Both the position numbers and the translations under genes were made by a program. 64,000 nt of DNA from Streptomyces nigra (GTDB lineage: Bacteria; Actinomycetota; Actinomycetes; Streptomycetales; Streptomycetaceae): NCBI RefSeq assembly GCF_003074055.1, contig NZ_CP029043.1, positions 7,122,501 to 7,186,500 of the forward strand, in the 5' to 3' direction. Numbering within the stretch: the stretch's first letter is position 1; every line of letters begins with the position of its first letter. This document shows positions 17,698 to 25,806 of the stretch, piece after piece. The notes below the pieces were generated by a model. The model saw nothing but the letters and a program-made list of their open reading frames with translations. It did no database searches and was not told where the DNA came from.

Positions 17698-19377
17698 GTG
17701 ACGATCGGCGATGCGGTGAGCGCGTGGCTGGGCGCCGGGGCGCTGCTCGCGGCGGTGCTGCCGCGGGTCGTGGCCGGACGGCCGCTGTCGCTGCCGCTGG
17801 TGTTCCTGGCGGCGGGCGTCGGCGTGTATCTGCTGCCCCTGCCGCTGCCCGAGGTCGATCCGGTGGCCGACCGGCTGGTCACCGAGCATGTCACCGAGAT
17901 CGGGGTGATCATCGCGCTGATGGGCGCCGGGCTGGCCCTCAACCGGCCCGTGGGCCTGCGGCGCTGGGGCACCACCTGGCGGCTGCTGGGCATCACCATG
18001 CCGCTCACCGTCGTGGCGACCGCGCTGACCGCCTGGTGGCTGCTGGACTGGCCGCCCGCCGCCGCGCTCCTGCTCGCCGCGGTCCTCGCGCCGACCGACC
18101 CGGTGCTCGCCTCCGAGGTGCGGGTGGGGGAGCCCACCGAGGACCCGCACGACGAGGACGAGGTGCGCTTCTCCCTCACCAGTGAGGCGGGACTCAACGA
18201 CGGGCTCGCGTTCCCCCTGACGTACGCGGCGCTGGCGCTGCTGGCCGCCGCGGGCAGCGGCTGGTCGGCCGACTGGATCGGCGGCTGGGTCGCCCACGAC
18301 GTCCTCCTCAAGTGCGTGGTCGGGGTGGTGAGCGGTCTGGTCATCGGACGGCTCCTCGGCTGGCTGTTCTTCTGGACCCGCCGGCCGGTGCTGCGGCTGT
18401 CCGAACACCGCGAGGGCTTCGTCGCGGTGGGCGCCACCTTCCTGTCGTACGGCGTGACGGAGCTGGTCGGCGGCTACGGCTTCCTGGCCGTGTTCGTCAC
18501 GGCCTGTGCGCTGCGCGCGGCGGAGCGCGCCCATGGCTTCCACAACGTCCTGCACGACTTCGTGGAGCAGATCGAGCGGCTGTTCACCGCCGCCGTGCTG
18601 TTCCTGCTGGGCGCCTTCGTCGCCCGGGGCGGCCTCGACGCGCTGACCTGGCAGGGCGCCGTCACCTCGGTGCTGCTGCTGGTGGTGATCCGCCCCTGGG
18701 CCGGCTGGTTCGGGCTGCTCGGCGGGCGGCCGGGGCGCCGGGAGCGCTGGGTGATCGCGGCCTACGGCATCCGTGGCATCGGCTCGCTGTACTACCTCGC
18801 GTACGCCCTCGGGCACCACGAGTTCCCGGTGCCGGCGCGGGAGCTGTGGGCGGTCGTGACGTTCACCGTGCTGGTCTCCGTCGTCGTGCACGGGGTGACG
18901 GCGGGCCCGGTGGTGGGCCGCCTCGACCGGTTGCGTGACAGGGGCGCGGAGAGCGCGCGGGACGGCGGACCAGAAGCTGCGGATCGAGCGCGGCCCTCGC
19001 AGTCTGGACGGGGGCGGCCCGGACACCGACGGAAGTGGGACGGCGTGGACGACGCGGAGCGCGAGGAGACCTGGAGCGACTTCCGGGACGTGGTGAACAT
19101 GTCACCGTCCCGGCTCGACGAGTGGCTGGCGACCGACGAGTCGCGCGAGGCCGGGCAGCACAGGGACGGCGGCGAGTCCACCGGGCACGCCTCCGGGCGG
19201 CGGATCGCCGAGATCCTCCGTACGAAGAAGGACGACCTGACGGACGACGACTACGGGCACATGCGCAAGGTCGTCGGCTATGTCCGCCGCCATCTGGCAC
19301 AGCGGCCGTCGGGAGACGTCGAGGACAGCCGCTGGCGGCACTCGCTGATGAACTGGGGGCACGACCCCCTGGCCTGA
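17698..19377 (+). CDS. CPA1-type Na+/H+ antiporter fused to a DUF3140 domain
   Basis: The 559-aa protein has about 12 hydrophobic helices in residues 1-420, including the ion-translocation motifs LAPTDPVLASEV and SEAGLNDGLAFPL (the ND pair) expected of NhaP-like cation/proton antiporters. After an Arg/Gly-rich linker (about 425-450) it continues without a stop into about 110 residues matching the normally free-standing DUF3140 protein (ETWSDFRDVVNMSPSRLDEW ... RRHLAQRPSGD...NWGHDPL). An in-frame GTG at 19045, just before the DUF3140 part, could be an internal start. The start used is the GTG at 17698. It ends 3 bp from a convergent gene. Confidence 0.8.
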   Translation: MTIGDAVSAWLGAGALLAAVLPRVVAGRPLSLPLVFLAAGVGVYLLPLPLPEVDPVADRLVTEHVTEIGVIIALMGAGLALNRPVGLRRWGTTWRLLGITMPLTVVATALTAWWLLDWPPAAALLLAAVLAPTDPVLASEVRVGEPTEDPHDEDEVRFSLTSEAGLNDGLAFPLTYAALALLAAAGSGWSADWIGGWVAHDVLLKCVVGVVSGLVIGRLLGWLFFWTRRPVLRLSEHREGFVAVGATFLSYGVTELVGGYGFLAVFVTACALRAAERAHGFHNVLHDFVEQIERLFTAAVLFLLGAFVARGGLDALTWQGAVTSVLLLVVIRPWAGWFGLLGGRPGRRERWVIAAYGIRGIGSLYYLAYALGHHEFPVPARELWAVVTFTVLVSVVVHGVTAGPVVGRLDRLRDRGAESARDGGPEAADRARPSQSGRGRPGHRRKWDGVDDAEREETWSDFRDVVNMSPSRLDEWLATDESREAGQHRDGGESTGHASGRRIAEILRTKKDDLTDDDYGHMRKVVGYVRRHLAQRPSGDVEDSRWRHSLMNWGHDPLA

Positions 19378-19380
19378 CGG

Positions 19381-19839
19381 TCAGCGCGGGGCGATGGCCG
19401 CCTCCGCCGCGGTCCTGATCCGTTCGCCGAAGGCGGGCGCGTCCTTGCGGGCGGCGGCGACGGCCAGACCCACCAGGAGCTTGCCGACCCCGTGGCCCTC
19501 CAGGACGTTGTAGAGATGGACCCGGGTGCGGCCGTCGCCCAGCGGCTCCAGGTCGTAGCCGCCCTCGTCGGCGGTCACGCTGTTCTTCGACACCTCGGCC
19601 CAGCGGATCTTCGAGGGCGCCTGGAGCTCGGTGATGCGGAACTCCCGGGCGGTCTTCATCCCGGCGTCCTTGACGGTGCTCCGGAAGACGGTGCCCACGG
19701 TGGTCGGGGAGTCGGGGACCCGCTCGATGCGCTGCACGCGGGGGCTGAACTGGGGGTCGTTGCGGCCGTCGGCGAGATAGTCGAACACCGCGTCCACGGG
19801 CCGGTCGACCTCGAAGGTCGTCTCGAACTGTCCGGACAT
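19381..19839 (-). CDS. SRPBCC family protein (polyketide cyclase/dehydrase-like)
   Basis: The 152-aa protein shows the classic START-like opening FETTFEVDRPVDAVFDYLAD followed by P-x-F and a VGTVFRSTVK strand; its C-terminal helix begins LLVGLAVAAARKD. The family binds hydrophobic ligands and is often stress-linked. The start is the ATG at 19839 with GGAGG 7 nt upstream; the ATG at 19854 is too close to that site. It lies 102 bp downstream of the partner-switch anti-sigma gene on the same strand and could belong to that transcript. Confidence 0.75.
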   Translation of the reverse strand: MSGQFETTFEVDRPVDAVFDYLADGRNDPQFSPRVQRIERVPDSPTTVGTVFRSTVKDAGMKTAREFRITELQAPSKIRWAEVSKNSVTADEGGYDLEPLGDGRTRVHLYNVLEGHGVGKLLVGLAVAAARKDAPAFGERIRTAAEAAIAPR

Positions 19840-19941
19840 CGGCACTCCTCCCATGTCGGAGCCGTCGTCTGCCCGCGACCCTATGGGAGAGCGGGTCGGC
19901 CCGCTAGGCGAACGGGGGAATGCCCAGGCGTTCCGGCGTTC

Positions 19942-20346
19942 CTAGGCGCCGGGGCCGGCCGCCATGATCGCCCGGATGGTCTTGCCGTGTGCGGTCGGCG
20001 TCACGGTGACCTCGCGGCTGAGCTGTCGCACGAGGGGCCAGCCGAAGCCGCCGGGCGCGGTCGAGTGGGTGCGCTGCACCGTGTGCGGGGCGGCGGGCGA
20101 GGCGTCGGTGACGCTGATGGTGAGGGTCTCGCCGTCGAGGGTGGCGTCGAAGGCGACGAGCCCGCCGCCGTGCCGTACGGCGTTGGTGACGAGTTCGGTG
20201 ACGACGAGCAGGATGTCGTCGACCGTGGTCGGGGAGGGCGACTCTCCCTGGGCGCGGGTGCCCAGGAGGGCGCGTACGTGGGAGCGGGCCATGGCGGCGG
20301 TGACGGGCCGCGCTTGAGGTTCGGCGGCGAGGTCTGCTGCGGTCAC
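19942..20346 (-). CDS. RsbW-like anti-sigma factor / serine kinase
   Basis: The 134-aa protein has a HATPase_c_2 domain: N-box ILLVVTELVTNAVRHG near residue 50 and a G-rich ATP lid at GGFGWPLV near 100. Such kinases hold a sigma factor and phosphorylate STAS antagonists. GTG 20346 has GGAGGA just upstream; an ATG at 20424 overlaps the preceding STAS stop (ATGA) and would add 26 residues that look non-conserved. It is the terminal gene of the five-gene partner-switch operon. The target sigma factor is not encoded in this window. Confidence 0.8.
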   Translation of the reverse strand: MTAADLAAEPQARPVTAAMARSHVRALLGTRAQGESPSPTTVDDILLVVTELVTNAVRHGGGLVAFDATLDGETLTISVTDASPAAPHTVQRTHSTAPGGFGWPLVRQLSREVTVTPTAHGKTIRAIMAAGPGA

Positions 20347-20420
20347 ATCTCCTCCTTCATGTCCCACTTGCCCGTAACACCCCTTTCCCTGGTTCCCGCA
20401 TCGCGGGCGAGTATGACTGG

Positions 20421-20792
20421 TCATCCCCGACGAGAAATGATCTCCTCGCGGATCAGGTCCAGGGCCGACGTCAGGTCCGGGGCCGTGGTGAACACGCGGG
20501 CGGTGTCCGTGAGGTCCAGCAGGCGCCGTACGAGAGGGCTCACCGCCATCAGGGCGAACGGGAGGCCGGCGGTGGCGTGGTCCTGCCGGGCGGTCAGCAG
20601 CGCCTGCAGCAGGGAGGAGTCGGCGAAGGTCACCCCGCCCAGGTCCACGACGGTGGCCAGGGCGGCGCCGTCGCGGGGCGCGGCAAGGGCGGCGGTGACG
20701 GCGTCGGCCTCGTCGGCGTCGAACTCGCCGGTGACCCGGACGACGCGCACGTCCTCGACCACGGTCTCGATGATCTCGGCTTCGTCGTTCAC
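20421..20792 (-). CDS. STAS-domain anti-sigma factor antagonist (first, proximal to RsbW-like gene)
   Basis: The 123-aa single STAS domain has the phosphorylatable serine site in VVDLGGVTFADSSLLQALL (about residue 55), as in RsbV/SpoIIAA. When dephosphorylated, family members bind the anti-sigma kinase and free the sigma factor. The start is the GTG at 20792 (VNDEAEII); the longer frame upstream is Arg-rich and unlikely. It is immediately upstream of, and possibly coupled to, the RsbW-like gene, and separated by 129 bp from the second STAS gene. Confidence 0.8.
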   Translation of the reverse strand: MNDEAEIIETVVEDVRVVRVTGEFDADEADAVTAALAAPRDGAALATVVDLGGVTFADSSLLQALLTARQDHATAGLPFALMAVSPLVRRLLDLTDTARVFTTAPDLTSALDLIREEIISRRG

Positions 20793-20921
20793 CGGGGCAT
20801 TCTCACAGGTGCCCGCGCGCGTGAGAAAGGTGGGTGCGCACCCGTCCCCCCGCCCCCGCCCCCGCTCACCGCGAGCGGTGACGGCCGGGACCGGCTGGGC
20901 GCGGGGCGGATGCCGCACGGG

Positions 20922-21329
20922 TCACGTCCGGCCGGGCGGGGGTGCCGCGCCGGCCTCGCCGGACGCGTCCGGGGCGTCGGCGGCACGGCCCGCGGAGCCG
21001 TCGAAGAGCTCGGCGGTGCCGGTCATGTCCAGCAGGCGCCGCAGCGCCTCGGGCCGGTTGTCCAGGTGCAGGGGGGTCCCGGCCTCGGCACTGGCGCGCT
21101 GCACCATGAGCAGCGAGGCGAGGCCGAGCGAGTCGCACAGCGTCAGCCGGGCGCAGTCGAGGCGCAGCCGCCGGGGCGCCGGGTCGGCGCGCAGCAGGGC
21201 GCGCGCCGCCTCGGTGAACTCGTCGGCGCTGTCCCAGTCGAGGTCGCCGGTGATACGGATGTGCGCGTCACCGGTGGCGTCGAGGGCCGTGTCGAGGTGG
21301 AAGACGCTGTCGTCGGATGTGGTGCTCAT
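20922..21329 (-). CDS. STAS-domain anti-sigma factor antagonist (second, coupled to B12 sensor)
   Basis: The 135-aa STAS protein has its candidate phospho-serine in LDCARLTLCDSLGLASLL (about residue 68) and a C-terminal Ala/Gly/Pro tail of about 25 residues after LFDGSAG. The ATG at 21329 overlaps the stop of the B12-binding gene (ATGA), so the two are translated together. Having two STAS proteins in one operon suggests either two inputs to one kinase or one STAS dedicated to the sensor. Confidence 0.82.
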   Translation of the reverse strand: MSTTSDDSVFHLDTALDATGDAHIRITGDLDWDSADEFTEAARALLRADPAPRRLRLDCARLTLCDSLGLASLLMVQRASAEAGTPLHLDNRPEALRRLLDMTGTAELFDGSAGRAADAPDASGEAGAAPPPGRT

Positions 21330-22432
21330 ACGGGGGCGCCGGGTCCGTGAGCGGGGGGACGGGCGGCACGCCGGCGCAGCGTGTCCCGTCCCTCGGCGAG
21401 CAGGCCGAGTGTGCGGGGGAAGTCCTTCAGCTCGCCCTGGAGCAGTTCCAGGGTGGGGTCCAGGACACGGGCGGGCACCCGGCGGGCCTCCAGGATGTCG
21501 GCCGTCCAGTCCAGGAACCCGGTGAACAGGGAGCTGTCGTCGGTGTAGAGGGCGCACGCGAGGAACTCCACGATGTGCAGCACGTCCTCGGCGGTGCGCT
21601 CGCGCTGCTCCTCGCTGTAGTCGCGCATCGCGGGCACCCGTTCCTCCAGCCCCGCCAGGGTGCTTCGGACCACCTGCCGTCTGGCGCGTGTCACCAGCGT
21701 GTACTCCTGGTCGACGAGGTGCGGCAGGTCGTCGACGCTCTGCCGGACGGCACCGCCGGCCGGGCGGGGCAGCCCGCGCTCCAGCAGTCCGGCGGCGGTC
21801 CGGGCGTCCGGGGCCCAGGCGTCGGCGCCCAGCAGCCGGGCGTAGCGGCCGTCGGCGCCGAAGGCGGCGCCCCCGGCGACGACCGGGATGCCGATGGCCT
21901 GGACGGCGGTGATCGCGCTGTGCGCGGCCGGCAGCCGCAGGGGCAGCGAGGACGACAGGGCCACGGCGGACGGCGCGGTGGCGTGCAGGTGGGCGATGAG
22001 ATGCGGGGTCGGGACCTGGGCGCCGAGGAAGTCCACCCGGTGGCCGCGCAGCCGCAGCACCTCGGCGAGGAGCCGGGCGGGCAGGGCGTGCCACTCGCCG
22101 TCCACGCAGGCGACCGTCACCGTGACACGGGGGTCGTCGGTGGCCGGGGCGGGGACGCGGTGCGCCATGGCGGCGATGATCCGCTCGTGGATCGCGGTGG
22201 CGGAGTGCTCCTGGGCGACCGTGAAACGGTTCTCCGCCCAGGCGCGGCCGACCTCCCGCTGGGTGTGGGCGATGACGTCCAGGAGGATGTCCTGCGGTTC
22301 GGCGCCGTCGTCCAGCGCGGTGAACACCGCCCGGGCGGCGGCGTCCTCGTCGCGGGCGCACACCGCCTGCCACAGCTGCTCACGGGCCCGCTCGAGCGTC
22401 CCGTCCTCCTGCGCGGTCGTCATGTGGGTCAT
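21326..22432 (-). CDS. B12-binding sensor protein with CarH/LitR-type photoreceptor domain
   Basis: The 368-aa protein has no DNA-binding domain. Residues about 10-90 form a helical cap with an exact W-x9-EH motif (WAENRFTVAQEH, near residue 64). Residues about 100-220 form a cobalamin Rossmann domain with DGEWHALPARLL (His near 113, equivalent to the CarH cobalt-ligating His) and RLRGHRVDFLGAQVP. About 140 helical residues follow (VDDLPHLVDQEYTLVTRARR... onward), of unknown type and perhaps the output module. The ATG at 22432 overlaps the SpoIIE stop and its own stop overlaps a STAS ATG. A light- or B12-responsive input to partner switching is inferred. Confidence 0.82.
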   Translation of the reverse strand: MTHMTTAQEDGTLERAREQLWQAVCARDEDAAARAVFTALDDGAEPQDILLDVIAHTQREVGRAWAENRFTVAQEHSATAIHERIIAAMAHRVPAPATDDPRVTVTVACVDGEWHALPARLLAEVLRLRGHRVDFLGAQVPTPHLIAHLHATAPSAVALSSSLPLRLPAAHSAITAVQAIGIPVVAGGAAFGADGRYARLLGADAWAPDARTAAGLLERGLPRPAGGAVRQSVDDLPHLVDQEYTLVTRARRQVVRSTLAGLEERVPAMRDYSEEQRERTAEDVLHIVEFLACALYTDDSSLFTGFLDWTADILEARRVPARVLDPTLELLQGELKDFPRTLGLLAEGRDTLRRRAARPPAHGPGAPV

Positions 22433-24087
22433 GCGGTGTACCTGCCCGCCGTATGGCCGTCCACGGCTGTGAGATGCGTCGTACGGGGCGCGGTGATCGC
22501 CATCACCGCGATGTCGTCGTGCCGGTTGTCGCCGATCCACTCGGCGACGAGCATGTGGATCCGCTCGACGACGGCCTCCGCGGGCATCCCGGCGCAATCG
22601 GCCAGCGCCGCCCGCAGCCGGTCGTCGCCGAACATCACGTCGCCGAGCGGCCCGCCCCGGGCCTCGGTGACCCCGTCGGTGAACAGCAGACAGCTCTCGC
22701 CCGGCCGCAGATCCACCTCGGCGGTGGTCGACTTCACGTCGGGCAGCACGCCGATCAGGGTGCCGGACGTGGGCGCCTCCTCGACGGTGCCGTCCTGCCG
22801 GACGATCAGCGGCAGCGGGTGCCCGGCGCTGGTCAGCGACAGATGCGTGGTGTTCTCCTGGCGCAGCACCGAGGCCAGCACCAGGGTGGAGAACCGGGTG
22901 TGCCGGCTGTTCAGCAGCGTGCCGTTGAGCAGGCGCAGCAGATGCTGGTGGTCGCCGGCCAGCGGGAGCAGCGCCTGGAGCGTGCTGCGGATCTTCCCGG
23001 TGAGCACGGCGGCCTCCAGGCCCTTGCCGCACACGTCGCCCAGCACGGCGAGGGTCTTGTCGCCGGGGGCGGCGCCGGGGTGGACGTCGTAGAAGTCCCC
23101 GCCGACGCGCTCGGTGTCCTGGGCGGTCCGGTAGCTGCCGGCGAACTCCACGCCGTGCACCCGGCGCAGCATCGGCGGCAGCAGGTCCGCCATGAGCGTG
23201 GCGGTGATGGACGTCTGCTCCATGTAGAGGCGGGCCGCGGACAGTGCGGCGCCCGCGCGGGCGGCGAAGACCCGTGCGAAGGACTCCTCGGAGGCGTCGA
23301 AGGCGGCGTGGTCGCTGCGCCGCAGCAGGATCAGGGCGCCGGCCGGGACGCCGTGCCCGGGCAGGGGAGTGACCACGACCGAGCCCACCGGACCGTCGAA
23401 ACCCTCCGGCACGGCCCACTCGGGCAGCGCGGACGGGTCGATCCAGCGGGACGGCACGGGCGGGAAGCCCTGCAGGGCCTCCTTGAGGCCGGGCACGTCG
23501 GCGGGCTCGATCCGGGCCGTCCGGTGGACGACGCCGTCCCCGGCGCAGAGCGACAACGGGTGGCGGCGTCCGGCGGCGGGGGCGACGAGGACGGCCGCGT
23601 CGGCCAGGTACCGGGTCGCCAGCTCCACGGCCACCTCCATGCACCGCTCGGTGTTGAGGGACGCGAGCAGCCGGCTGGAGGCCTCGGCGAGAAAGCCGTG
23701 ACGTTCCTTCTCGTTCCTGAGGGCCGTCTCCGCGAGTTCGCGGTGGGTGTCGTCGACGAGCCACCACACCACCTGGCCGTCCGCGCCGGGTGTCGCGTGC
23801 GCCTCCAGCGTCCACTGCCCGTGACGGCCGCGTACGGGCCCGCCGGCGTCCTCGCCGCCCGTGACGGCGGCGCGCCGGTGGCCCTCGACGAGCCAGTCCG
23901 GTGCCACGTCGGCGAGCGGGATGCCGGGGCCGGCCGCGGGGAAGAGCCGGGCGGCCTGTGCGTTGATCTCCACGAGGGCCCCGGCCGTGTCCACGACCAG
24001 AGCGGGGTAGGGTGCCCGCATCCACGCGGTACCCACGGACGACAAGAGCTCCTGCCCCTGGGGCAAGGAGCCTTCAACACGCGTCAT
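22429..24087 (-). CDS. PAS-GAF-SpoIIE serine phosphatase
   Basis: The 552-aa protein has a PAS-like N-terminal part (residues about 25-130), a GAF-like middle (about 150-300) and a C-terminal PP2C/SpoIIE phosphatase with VGGDFYDV, LGDVCGKGLEAA, LLFTDGVTEAR and a final NRHDDIAVMAI metal-binding motif. Such enzymes dephosphorylate STAS antagonists. It is the first gene of the leftward operon, directly coupled (ATGA) to the B12 sensor. The start is the ATG at 24087 (MTRVEG); longer frames run into the promoter region. Confidence 0.85.
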   Translation of the reverse strand: MTRVEGSLPQGQELLSSVGTAWMRAPYPALVVDTAGALVEINAQAARLFPAAGPGIPLADVAPDWLVEGHRRAAVTGGEDAGGPVRGRHGQWTLEAHATPGADGQVVWWLVDDTHRELAETALRNEKERHGFLAEASSRLLASLNTERCMEVAVELATRYLADAAVLVAPAAGRRHPLSLCAGDGVVHRTARIEPADVPGLKEALQGFPPVPSRWIDPSALPEWAVPEGFDGPVGSVVVTPLPGHGVPAGALILLRRSDHAAFDASEESFARVFAARAGAALSAARLYMEQTSITATLMADLLPPMLRRVHGVEFAGSYRTAQDTERVGGDFYDVHPGAAPGDKTLAVLGDVCGKGLEAAVLTGKIRSTLQALLPLAGDHQHLLRLLNGTLLNSRHTRFSTLVLASVLRQENTTHLSLTSAGHPLPLIVRQDGTVEEAPTSGTLIGVLPDVKSTTAEVDLRPGESCLLFTDGVTEARGGPLGDVMFGDDRLRAALADCAGMPAEAVVERIHMLVAEWIGDNRHDDIAVMAITAPRTTHLTAVDGHTAGRYTA

Positions 24088-24230
24088 GAATTCGTCAGCT
24101 CCGCACCTGTCGGACCTGATCACCCTTCGCTCGACGACAACGGTCACACTTCCTCCCGAGCCTCGCAGCACAGTGCGCGGCCCGTCAATCTCGGCCGGAA
24201 GCGGCCGACGGCGGCGGGAAGTCCCCGCTC

Positions 24231-25166
24231 TCAGCGGGTCCCGCGCCGTACACCGTGCGAAGCGCGATCCCTCCGGGTACCCGGATCGTTCGGGGCGTAA
24301 CGCGCCGCCGGGGCCGCAGCGGGCGGCCGGGGCCGGCCCAGGGCGACCCCGAGCAGCACCAGGGCGAGTCCGCCGTACTGCTTCAGGGTCAGCGCCTCAC
24401 CGGCGACCGCGACCCCGAGGAGCACCCCGGTGACGGGATTGAGGAGTCCGACGAGTCCCACGGTCCCCGCCGGCAGATGGCGCAGCCCGGTGAACCAGGC
24501 GACGAAGGCGAGCGCGGTGGCCACCAGGCCGGTGAACGCGAAGGCGAGCAGCGCGGGGCCGGACAGCGCGGGCGGGCCGCCCTCCACCGCCACCGCGAAC
24601 GGCAGCAGGAGCAGGCCGCCCGCCGTGAGCTGCCAGGCGGTCGAGGCGAGCACGTCGACGTCCGTGCTCCACCGCTTGGTCAGGATGTGACCGAAGGCCG
24701 AGACGAGCATCGCCGCCCCGGAGGCGAGCACCCCCGGCACGCTCACCGACTCGCCGCCCGTCAGCACCATCAGACACACCCCGGCCAGCCCGGTCGCCGC
24801 ACCGGCCAGATGCGCGAGGCCGGGCCGCTCGGACACCAGCGCCCAGGCGATGAGCAGCATCGCCACCGGGGAGGCCGCCATCACCGTCGACGCGACGCTC
24901 GTGGGCAGCAGCTGGGAGGCGGCGTAGACGAGGACGAAGAACACGCTCACATTGAGCAGGCCGAGTATCGCGGCGCGCCCCCACCAGGCCCCGCGCGGGA
25001 GCTTCCGGCACAGGGCCAGCAGCACGAGCCCGGCGGGCAGCGCCCGCAGCGCGGCTCCGTGGAGCGGCCGGTCGGCCGGGAGATACGCATGGGTGACGTA
25101 GTAGTTGGCCCCCCAGGCCACCGGCGCGAACGCGGTGATCGACACCCACCGCATATTGGCTTCCAT
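24231..25166 (-). CDS. EamA/DMT-family metabolite exporter
   Basis: The 311-aa protein has ten predicted membrane helices in two EamA repeats, starting RWVSITAFAPVAWGANYYVT, and a basic cytoplasmic tail. The family exports amino acids, bases and other small metabolites; the substrate is not evident. The ATG at 25166 has no Shine-Dalgarno but lies 7 nt after a TATATT box, consistent with a leaderless mRNA; the ATG at 25154, with GGAAG upstream, is an alternative. It is divergent from a MarR regulator over a shared palindrome, so it is probably that regulator's target. Confidence 0.82.
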   Translation of the reverse strand: MEANMRWVSITAFAPVAWGANYYVTHAYLPADRPLHGAALRALPAGLVLLALCRKLPRGAWWGRAAILGLLNVSVFFVLVYAASQLLPTSVASTVMAASPVAMLLIAWALVSERPGLAHLAGAATGLAGVCLMVLTGGESVSVPGVLASGAAMLVSAFGHILTKRWSTDVDVLASTAWQLTAGGLLLLPFAVAVEGGPPALSGPALLAFAFTGLVATALAFVAWFTGLRHLPAGTVGLVGLLNPVTGVLLGVAVAGEALTLKQYGGLALVLLGVALGRPRPPAAAPAARYAPNDPGTRRDRASHGVRRGTR

Positions 25167-25206
25167 GGAAGACAATATAGCTTCCCGAGAAGCTATTGTG
25201 ATGGGA
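25166..25206. promoter_or_regulatory. Divergent promoter with palindromic MarR operator
   Basis: The inverted repeat atagcttc (25177-25184) and gaagctat (25189-25196) has perfect 8-bp arms and a 4-bp spacer, in an AT-rich island. TATATT on the minus strand and TATTGT on the plus strand flank it as -10 boxes, each about 7 nt before the ATG of its gene. On the minus strand ATCACA lies 17 bp before TATATT as a possible -35. A dimer bound here would block both promoters. Confidence 0.7.
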
Positions 25207-25730
25207 TGGACGGCATGGAACCTGGTGAACCCCTCGACCGCGTGGCCCGCATCCAGGCGGAATGGCGCCGGGAACGGCCCGACGTGGACATCCGCCCCCA
25301 GGGCGTGATCGGCCGGCTGCACCGCCTGGCCGACCGGCTGACCGGGGAACTCGCCCTCGTCTACGGCCACTACGGGCTCAGCGAGGGCGAGTTCGACGTG
25401 CTGTGCGCGCTGCGCCGCGCCGGGGAGCCCTACGAGCGGGCACCGGGCGAGCTCGCGGCCCACACCATGGTCACCACCGGCGCCATGACGAAGCGGATCG
25501 ACCGCCTGGAGCGCGCCGGACTCGTCACCCGCCGCCGCTCCGCCGACGACCAGCGCGGCCGGATCGTGGCCCTCACCCCGCCCGGCCGGGAACTGATCGA
25601 CCGCGCCTTCACCGACCACATGCGCAACGAACGGCGGCTGCTGGACCTGCTCTCGCCCGACGAGGCCGACACCCTGGAGACCCTGCTGACCACCTGGCTG
25701 TCCCGCCTCGACGAGCCACGGAGCACCTGA
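25206..25730 (+). CDS. MarR-family transcriptional regulator
   Basis: The 174-aa winged-helix regulator has YGLSEGEFDVLCALRRAG, the recognition region TTGAMTKRIDRLERAGLVTR and wing RRSADDQRGRIVALT, all standard for MarR. The start is taken as the ATG at 25206 (MDGMEPGE), about 6 nt after a TATTGT box and without a good Shine-Dalgarno, so the message may be leaderless; the ATG at 25215 is an alternative. It probably represses itself and the divergent DMT exporter through the palindrome between them. The effector is unknown. Confidence 0.85.
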   Translation: MDGMEPGEPLDRVARIQAEWRRERPDVDIRPQGVIGRLHRLADRLTGELALVYGHYGLSEGEFDVLCALRRAGEPYERAPGELAAHTMVTTGAMTKRIDRLERAGLVTRRRSADDQRGRIVALTPPGRELIDRAFTDHMRNERRLLDLLSPDEADTLETLLTTWLSRLDEPRST

Positions 25731-25737
25731 AGACACG

Positions 25738-25774
25738 GAAGAGCCCCGGCCGCCTGTCGCGACCGGGGCTCTTC
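25738..25774. terminator. Bidirectional terminator between marR and dps
   Basis: A perfect 12-bp stem, gaagagccccgg (25738-25749) with ccggggctcttc (25763-25774), in the 76-bp gap between the converging MarR and Dps genes. Confidence 0.85.
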
Positions 25775-25806
25775 TCCGAACGGGTGAGGGCGCCCGCCCT
25801 CACCGG

